From Microbacterium capsulatum (GTDB lineage Bacteria > Actinomycetota > Actinomycetes > Actinomycetales > Microbacteriaceae), in assembly GCF_030865425.1 (NCBI RefSeq), contig NZ_JAVFCB010000003.1, forward strand, positions 363,153 to 427,152: a DNA stretch of 64,000 nt, written 5' to 3'. A program made the translations under genes and the position numbers. This document shows positions 60,344 through 64,000 of this stretch, in pieces. The notes under the pieces are model-generated. The model saw only the letters and a program-made list of their open reading frames with translations, was not told where the DNA came from and searched no databases. Each line of letters starts with the position of its first letter. Position 1 is the first letter of the stretch.

Positions 60344-60487
60344 GAGCCATTTCACGAAGAGAGCGCTGCGTCCAGCAGTAGGCCGGCGCTGGGTAAGCGA
60401 TAGCGGCGATCCAGGAGGGTGTGCTATTGGCGCCGGCAGCGCGACTAGCGTGTTGGAACGCGCACCATGTGCATACGAACCGGACGA

Positions 60488-61060
60488 CTATCTCCACCCA
60501 AGCCAGCGCTGGGCCAGCTTGTCGAGGCGTTGCCAGACGGTTGGTGCAATATCCGGTTCCTGCGGCATGACGCTCGCGACGCGTTCCATGATGCGCCAGA
60601 GCAGGTCTTCATCATCGACGGGGAGGGAGATCTGTGCCGTGCCGCGACCGTCGCGCCGTCGAAGGATCAGAGTGAGGTGTGCCGAATTGAGATCGTCCCC
60701 GTCTACCTCGTCAACGGCGTAGGTGGCGTACGCCGAAAGGTTCTCCCAGAGGATCGGCTTGACCCGCTTTCGGAACCAGACAGTCAGGAGGTTGCCGTCA
60801 AGCTGGGCCCGGTATTCGCTCGCCGGCATCAGTGCCACGGCCAGGACAGCACACACCCAAAGCGCCATGCTGGCAGGCGCAGCAAGGATCCCCGGGTAGG
60901 CGACATAGAGCAATCCGGCGAGACCGGCGCCAATAGCGATGACCACCAGATACCACCGCCAGGATCGTCGAGGTGGCCCCTCGCTGTAGGTCCACTCGAT
61001 GATCCGCGGGTTCTCCCCCGCGGTCTGCTTCGTCGTCTTGCTGCTGGTCTTGTTGGTCAT
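60488..61060 (-). CDS. Membrane protein of the conjugation module
   Basis: 190 residues; AGGAG nine bases before the ATG. A Lys/Thr-rich N-terminus, two close membrane helices (WRWYLVVIAIGAGLAGLLYVAYPGILA; ASMALWVCAVLAVALMP) and a cytosolic C-terminal domain. 33 bp after the VirB6-like gene on the same strand, so part of the same transfer operon. Confidence 0.65.
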   Translation of the reverse strand: MTNKTSSKTTKQTAGENPRIIEWTYSEGPPRRSWRWYLVVIAIGAGLAGLLYVAYPGILAAPASMALWVCAVLAVALMPASEYRAQLDGNLLTVWFRKRVKPILWENLSAYATYAVDEVDGDDLNSAHLTLILRRRDGRGTAQISLPVDDEDLLWRIMERVASVMPQEPDIAPTVWQRLDKLAQRWLGWR

Positions 61061-61093
61061 TCCTTTCGTCTCCTGGCCGTGCCGGCCGTGTGG

Positions 61094-64000
61094 TTATCGG
61101 TTTCGCGGTATCTGCAAATCGTTTGGCGGATTGATCACTTCGCTGCCGATTGGCCCCACTGGCCGCGGTTGCCCAGCCGCGGCCCCGCTTAGGCCAGCGA
61201 TGCGGCGCAGCGCTTGGTCGTGATCGCCGCCGGACACGATGCCTTCCCGCAGTCGAGATCCTGGTTGATTGAGTTCGGCATACGCAGCCGTGAGCGCCTG
61301 GCGCTCGACGCTGCCCTCGGGTGTCGTTCCGACAGCGTCCACCAGTGCGCCGACGGAATCCTTATCGCCGGCGGCAAGCGCTGCCGCGGTGATCTTGCCG
61401 CCGGCCACGGCGGCGAGCATCGCACGCTGGGTGTTCGCGGTACCTTGTTCGATCTCCCCGAGCGTCTTACCCCCGAGGTAGGCGGCCTTACCGGCAGCAC
61501 TCGAGCCCGGCAGCACCGAGGCGAGCGTCTTCCGGGCACCGGCGCTCATCTGCGGCGACGCGTCGACCAACTGGTGAGCCTCGCCGACGGAGGCGGCCTT
61601 GATGGCCTTGGTAATCGCCATGCGCTGCGTGTGGTCGTCGGCCTTGATGATCACCCGGCCGCTGGCGTCCTTGACGTCCTGACCCATGGCAAGCTGCATC
61701 AGATGAGCTTGCGACAGCGGGTTGGCGCCGATACGGGCGCTCTCGATGGCCGCCAGGGCGTTCTTGTCGAGCTCCTCGGACTCCTTGGCTTCAATCGCCG
61801 CACCGCGGGTGGCGAGCTGTTGCCCGAAGCGGCCGCTGATGTCATTCACGCCGCGGTTGGCATTCGACGCCCAATTTCGCGGGTTGAAGTTGCCACCCTT
61901 GCCCTTGTAGGTGCCGGCTTGGATTGAGGCAAGGCGCCGTTCGGCGACGCCTTGCCGGTAGTGCTTGAACTGGCCGAGTCGCGACTTGTCATACGCCTTC
62001 TGGGTTCCCTTGGTGACGCCGCCGCGCAGCTTGGCCCCGATGCCCTGAATCGTGCCACCGATGTTCCCCGCGGCGGCGATGGCGTTCTTCAGCAGCGGGA
62101 TGGAAACGATCAGCGGGACTACCAGGGCGAGGTAGGCGATGACCTCCATGACGGTCTTGTTGTCGCCGGCGCCCTGGGCCACGTTCCAGAGGATGGCGTG
62201 CGCCACGAGGCAGGCGCCGTAGACCAGCCCGATGACGGGGAAGACGAGCAGCAGGTCGGTGAACATCTTTCGCCACTTGTCGAAGAGCTTCTGGGTGTTC
62301 GGCAGGACGTAGGCCACGAACGCGATCGGCGCCACCACCACGAGCAGAACGATGAGTGCTTTCCGCATGGCGAGCAGGAAGAAGATGATCAGGAGCGAGA
62401 TCAGGGCGCCGACGACGGCGACGATGACGGCACCCACGTTGATCCAGACAGCGGAGCCGACGATGAGGACGGTCGTCACGATGCCTGCGATGTTGGTCGA
62501 GTCGTCGCCGGTGTGGACGGTGTCGGGGGCCGAGGCCTGGATCGTCTTGGCGATCGCCTCGAGTGTGTCCTTCAGTGAGAAGCCGAGGATGTTGGACACG
62601 TCGACGGCGATCTGACAGATGAAGAAGGACACGTTCGCCAGGATGGCCATCACGATCAGGCGCAGGAAGACGCGTCGGAACTCTGCCATCCGGTTGGTGT
62701 TCCCAGAGCCGGTCATCAGCAGGTAGATCATCCAGAGGAAGACCGGGATGAACAGGACGTTGGCGATGCCCTGCATCGCCTTCCAGGCCGTCATCGTGTC
62801 GGGACCGACCAGCCCGGTATCGATCTTCAAGAAATCGTTGGCGATGAACTTGTAGGCAGCATCCGCGAGGCCGGCGCCCGCACTCAGGACCGGACAGATC
62901 AGCCAGCCGATGCTGTCGATCGCGCAGGAGGACTTGACGGCATCGGGATTCGGCGCCGCCGGATCCTTGGCGGTGGGCGCGACCAGCTGAGTCCTGTTGT
63001 CGAATAGCCATTGGGCGTACTTGTCGGCCAGGCCGTTGTTCTTGCCGTCGGCGCCGTTGAGGGCGTTCATCAGGTCGCCGCAGGTCTTGCTCTGAACATC
63101 GGTCAGCGGATCGAGGGACGGTCCGACGACGATGTTCGCTCCGTCGCTGTGCGGATGGTTGTTGTTGCTCGTGTAGTACTCCGTCGTCCAGGAGATGCTG
63201 CCGTCCGCGGCCCGGGAGGGCACCCGCAGGTGGTAGTCCTGATTCGTTGAACCCGCTGGGGCGCTGCTGGTCACGGTGGCGGTTGGGACACAGACCGCCA
63301 GGAGCGTGCCTCGGTAGAGGAGGTAGTTGCCCGCATCCGTCCAGGCGGGGTTGGCCGTGACGGCCGGGCTCTTGCCGCCATAAACGCGGTTCTTGACCGC
63401 GGTCTGGTAGCTGCTGGTCATGGTGTCGCCGCGCTGGAACTGGTCTGTTGCCCCCTGGGCGTTGGTGCAACGACCCGCGTTGAATTCGGCGTCGCTCGCT
63501 GAGCGCATGCCCATAGCGCAGAGTGCTTCGTCGGGTTTCCAGGAGTCCCAGAGACTCAACGCGCCGGTGACAAGCCCGGTCTGGTTGCAGTCCATCTGGC
63601 CCTGCTGGGAGTCCTGGACCTTGATGCCGCCCACGCCCTTCAGAGCACCTCCACCATAGGTGCCTCCGACGCCGAACCAGTTGCCACTGGCCGCGTGGTC
63701 GCGGGCGATCCGGTCGCCGGCGGTGCCAGCGAACCAGAGGCCGTCGGCGAGATTGGAGTCGCTGCTCACCACGCAGGAGCCGAGCTGGCGGTAGTAGAGG
63801 TAGGAGCGCACCTGGTCTTCGAGTGTCATGAACGACGCCAGCGACACACCGTTACAAATCGCGCCCTGACTGCCTGCTGCCCAGGAGCCGCCCGCTGCGT
63901 CGCAGCTCGCCTTGTCGGTTGGAGCGGAGAAGGCCGCGGCGGGGCGGGTTGGCAGAGCGGCCGCGAGCGTGCCCGCGATCGCCAACACCGCAAGGACCAG
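61094..64000 (-). CDS. VirB6/TrbL-like conjugal transfer membrane protein, start beyond window
   Basis: At least 968 residues; the frame is open to base 64000, so the N-terminus is not complete here. A secretory start is followed by a Cys-containing extracellular part (about residues 20-370), six or more membrane helices (residues 370-680; VLFIPVFLWMIYLLMTG, LIVMAILANVSFFICQIAV, VGALISLLIIFFLLAMRKALIVLL, LLLVFPVIGLVYGACLVAHAIL), then a long soluble cytosolic tail rich in Ala/Gln. This is the layout of the T4SS polytopic subunit in Gram-positive and actinobacterial ICEs. Confidence 0.8.
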   Translation of the reverse strand: MVLAVLAIAGTLAAALPTRPAAAFSAPTDKASCDAAGGSWAAGSQGAICNGVSLASFMTLEDQVRSYLYYRQLGSCVVSSDSNLADGLWFAGTAGDRIARDHAASGNWFGVGGTYGGGALKGVGGIKVQDSQQGQMDCNQTGLVTGALSLWDSWKPDEALCAMGMRSASDAEFNAGRCTNAQGATDQFQRGDTMTSSYQTAVKNRVYGGKSPAVTANPAWTDAGNYLLYRGTLLAVCVPTATVTSSAPAGSTNQDYHLRVPSRAADGSISWTTEYYTSNNNHPHSDGANIVVGPSLDPLTDVQSKTCGDLMNALNGADGKNNGLADKYAQWLFDNRTQLVAPTAKDPAAPNPDAVKSSCAIDSIGWLICPVLSAGAGLADAAYKFIANDFLKIDTGLVGPDTMTAWKAMQGIANVLFIPVFLWMIYLLMTGSGNTNRMAEFRRVFLRLIVMAILANVSFFICQIAVDVSNILGFSLKDTLEAIAKTIQASAPDTVHTGDDSTNIAGIVTTVLIVGSAVWINVGAVIVAVVGALISLLIIFFLLAMRKALIVLLVVVAPIAFVAYVLPNTQKLFDKWRKMFTDLLLVFPVIGLVYGACLVAHAILWNVAQGAGDNKTVMEVIAYLALVVPLIVSIPLLKNAIAAAGNIGGTIQGIGAKLRGGVTKGTQKAYDKSRLGQFKHYRQGVAERRLASIQAGTYKGKGGNFNPRNWASNANRGVNDISGRFGQQLATRGAAIEAKESEELDKNALAAIESARIGANPLSQAHLMQLAMGQDVKDASGRVIIKADDHTQRMAITKAIKAASVGEAHQLVDASPQMSAGARKTLASVLPGSSAAGKAAYLGGKTLGEIEQGTANTQRAMLAAVAGGKITAAALAAGDKDSVGALVDAVGTTPEGSVERQALTAAYAELNQPGSRLREGIVSGGDHDQALRRIAGLSGAAAGQPRPVGPIGSEVINPPNDLQIPRNR

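Noticed and set aside
1..64000. CRISPR array
   Set aside because: No regularly spaced direct repeats and no cas genes seen.

Overview
The window is high-GC actinobacterial DNA, most like Microbacterium or a close Microbacteriaceae relative. The evidence is strong G/C third-codon bias, GGAGG-type ribosome sites, a PucR regulator, ROK and CUT1-type sugar genes, an Lsr2 remnant, a LamG-like/RHS gene pair and an actinobacterial VirB6/TrbL-like conjugation protein. No organism can be named from the sequence alone.

Layout. (1) 1-13,060: chromosomal-looking metabolism. A flavin monooxygenase cut by the left edge is followed by a rifampin-phosphotransferase/PEP-synthase-like enzyme, then a PucR regulator facing a minus-strand run: aldehyde dehydrogenase, FAD-linked oxidase, NCS1 permease, ureohydrolase (agmatinase type) and GlyA. 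That set fits uptake of a guanidino or amine compound and its oxidation through an aminoaldehyde. A TetR regulator follows. (2) 13,286-18,815: a tRNA 3'-end fragment with its terminator marks a likely integration junction. Beyond it lie an XRE/nucleotidyltransferase pair and a cassette of DUF5131 ('three-Cys-motif') protein, two TcmP partner proteins and a small winged-helix regulator with a 23-bp operator-like inverted repeat. (3) 19,286-34,599: a sugar or sugar-acid island. It holds a ROK regulator, a CUT1 ABC transporter without ATPase, three Gfo/Idh/MocA dehydrogenases, two SDRs, two IolE/IolI-type TIM barrels, a VOC protein, KDPG aldolase and a small kinase, in two tightly overlapping divergent operons. 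A decayed cofC/cofD (F420 biosynthesis) fragment sits between operons. (4) 34,637-43,973: accessory DNA. It holds a protein with three copies of a Cys/His motif plus HTH, small DUF2188 and DUF3892 proteins, a truncated helicase/nuclease, an IS3 element, an IS110 remnant, and a compact three-gene operon (Cof-type HAD phosphatase, thymidylate-synthase-like protein, membrane-anchored dCTP-deaminase-fold protein). (5) 43,974-53,518: a putative RHS polymorphic-toxin locus with a small membrane protein, possibly immunity. (6) 54,518-64,000: conjugative-element cargo: HNH nuclease, lsr2 relic, tandem DUF3846 proteins, small membrane proteins and a VirB6/TrbL-like protein running off the right edge.

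The best candidate for an undescribed system is the operon at 39,131-41,904. Its thymidylate-synthase homologue keeps the catalytic Cys and phosphate-binding Arg pair but has Asp where dUMP-specific enzymes have Asn, the change associated with dCMP-type substrates. It lies 2 bp from a dCTP-deaminase/dUTPase-fold protein with a coiled coil and two membrane helices. The second candidate is the TcmP/DUF5131 cassette.
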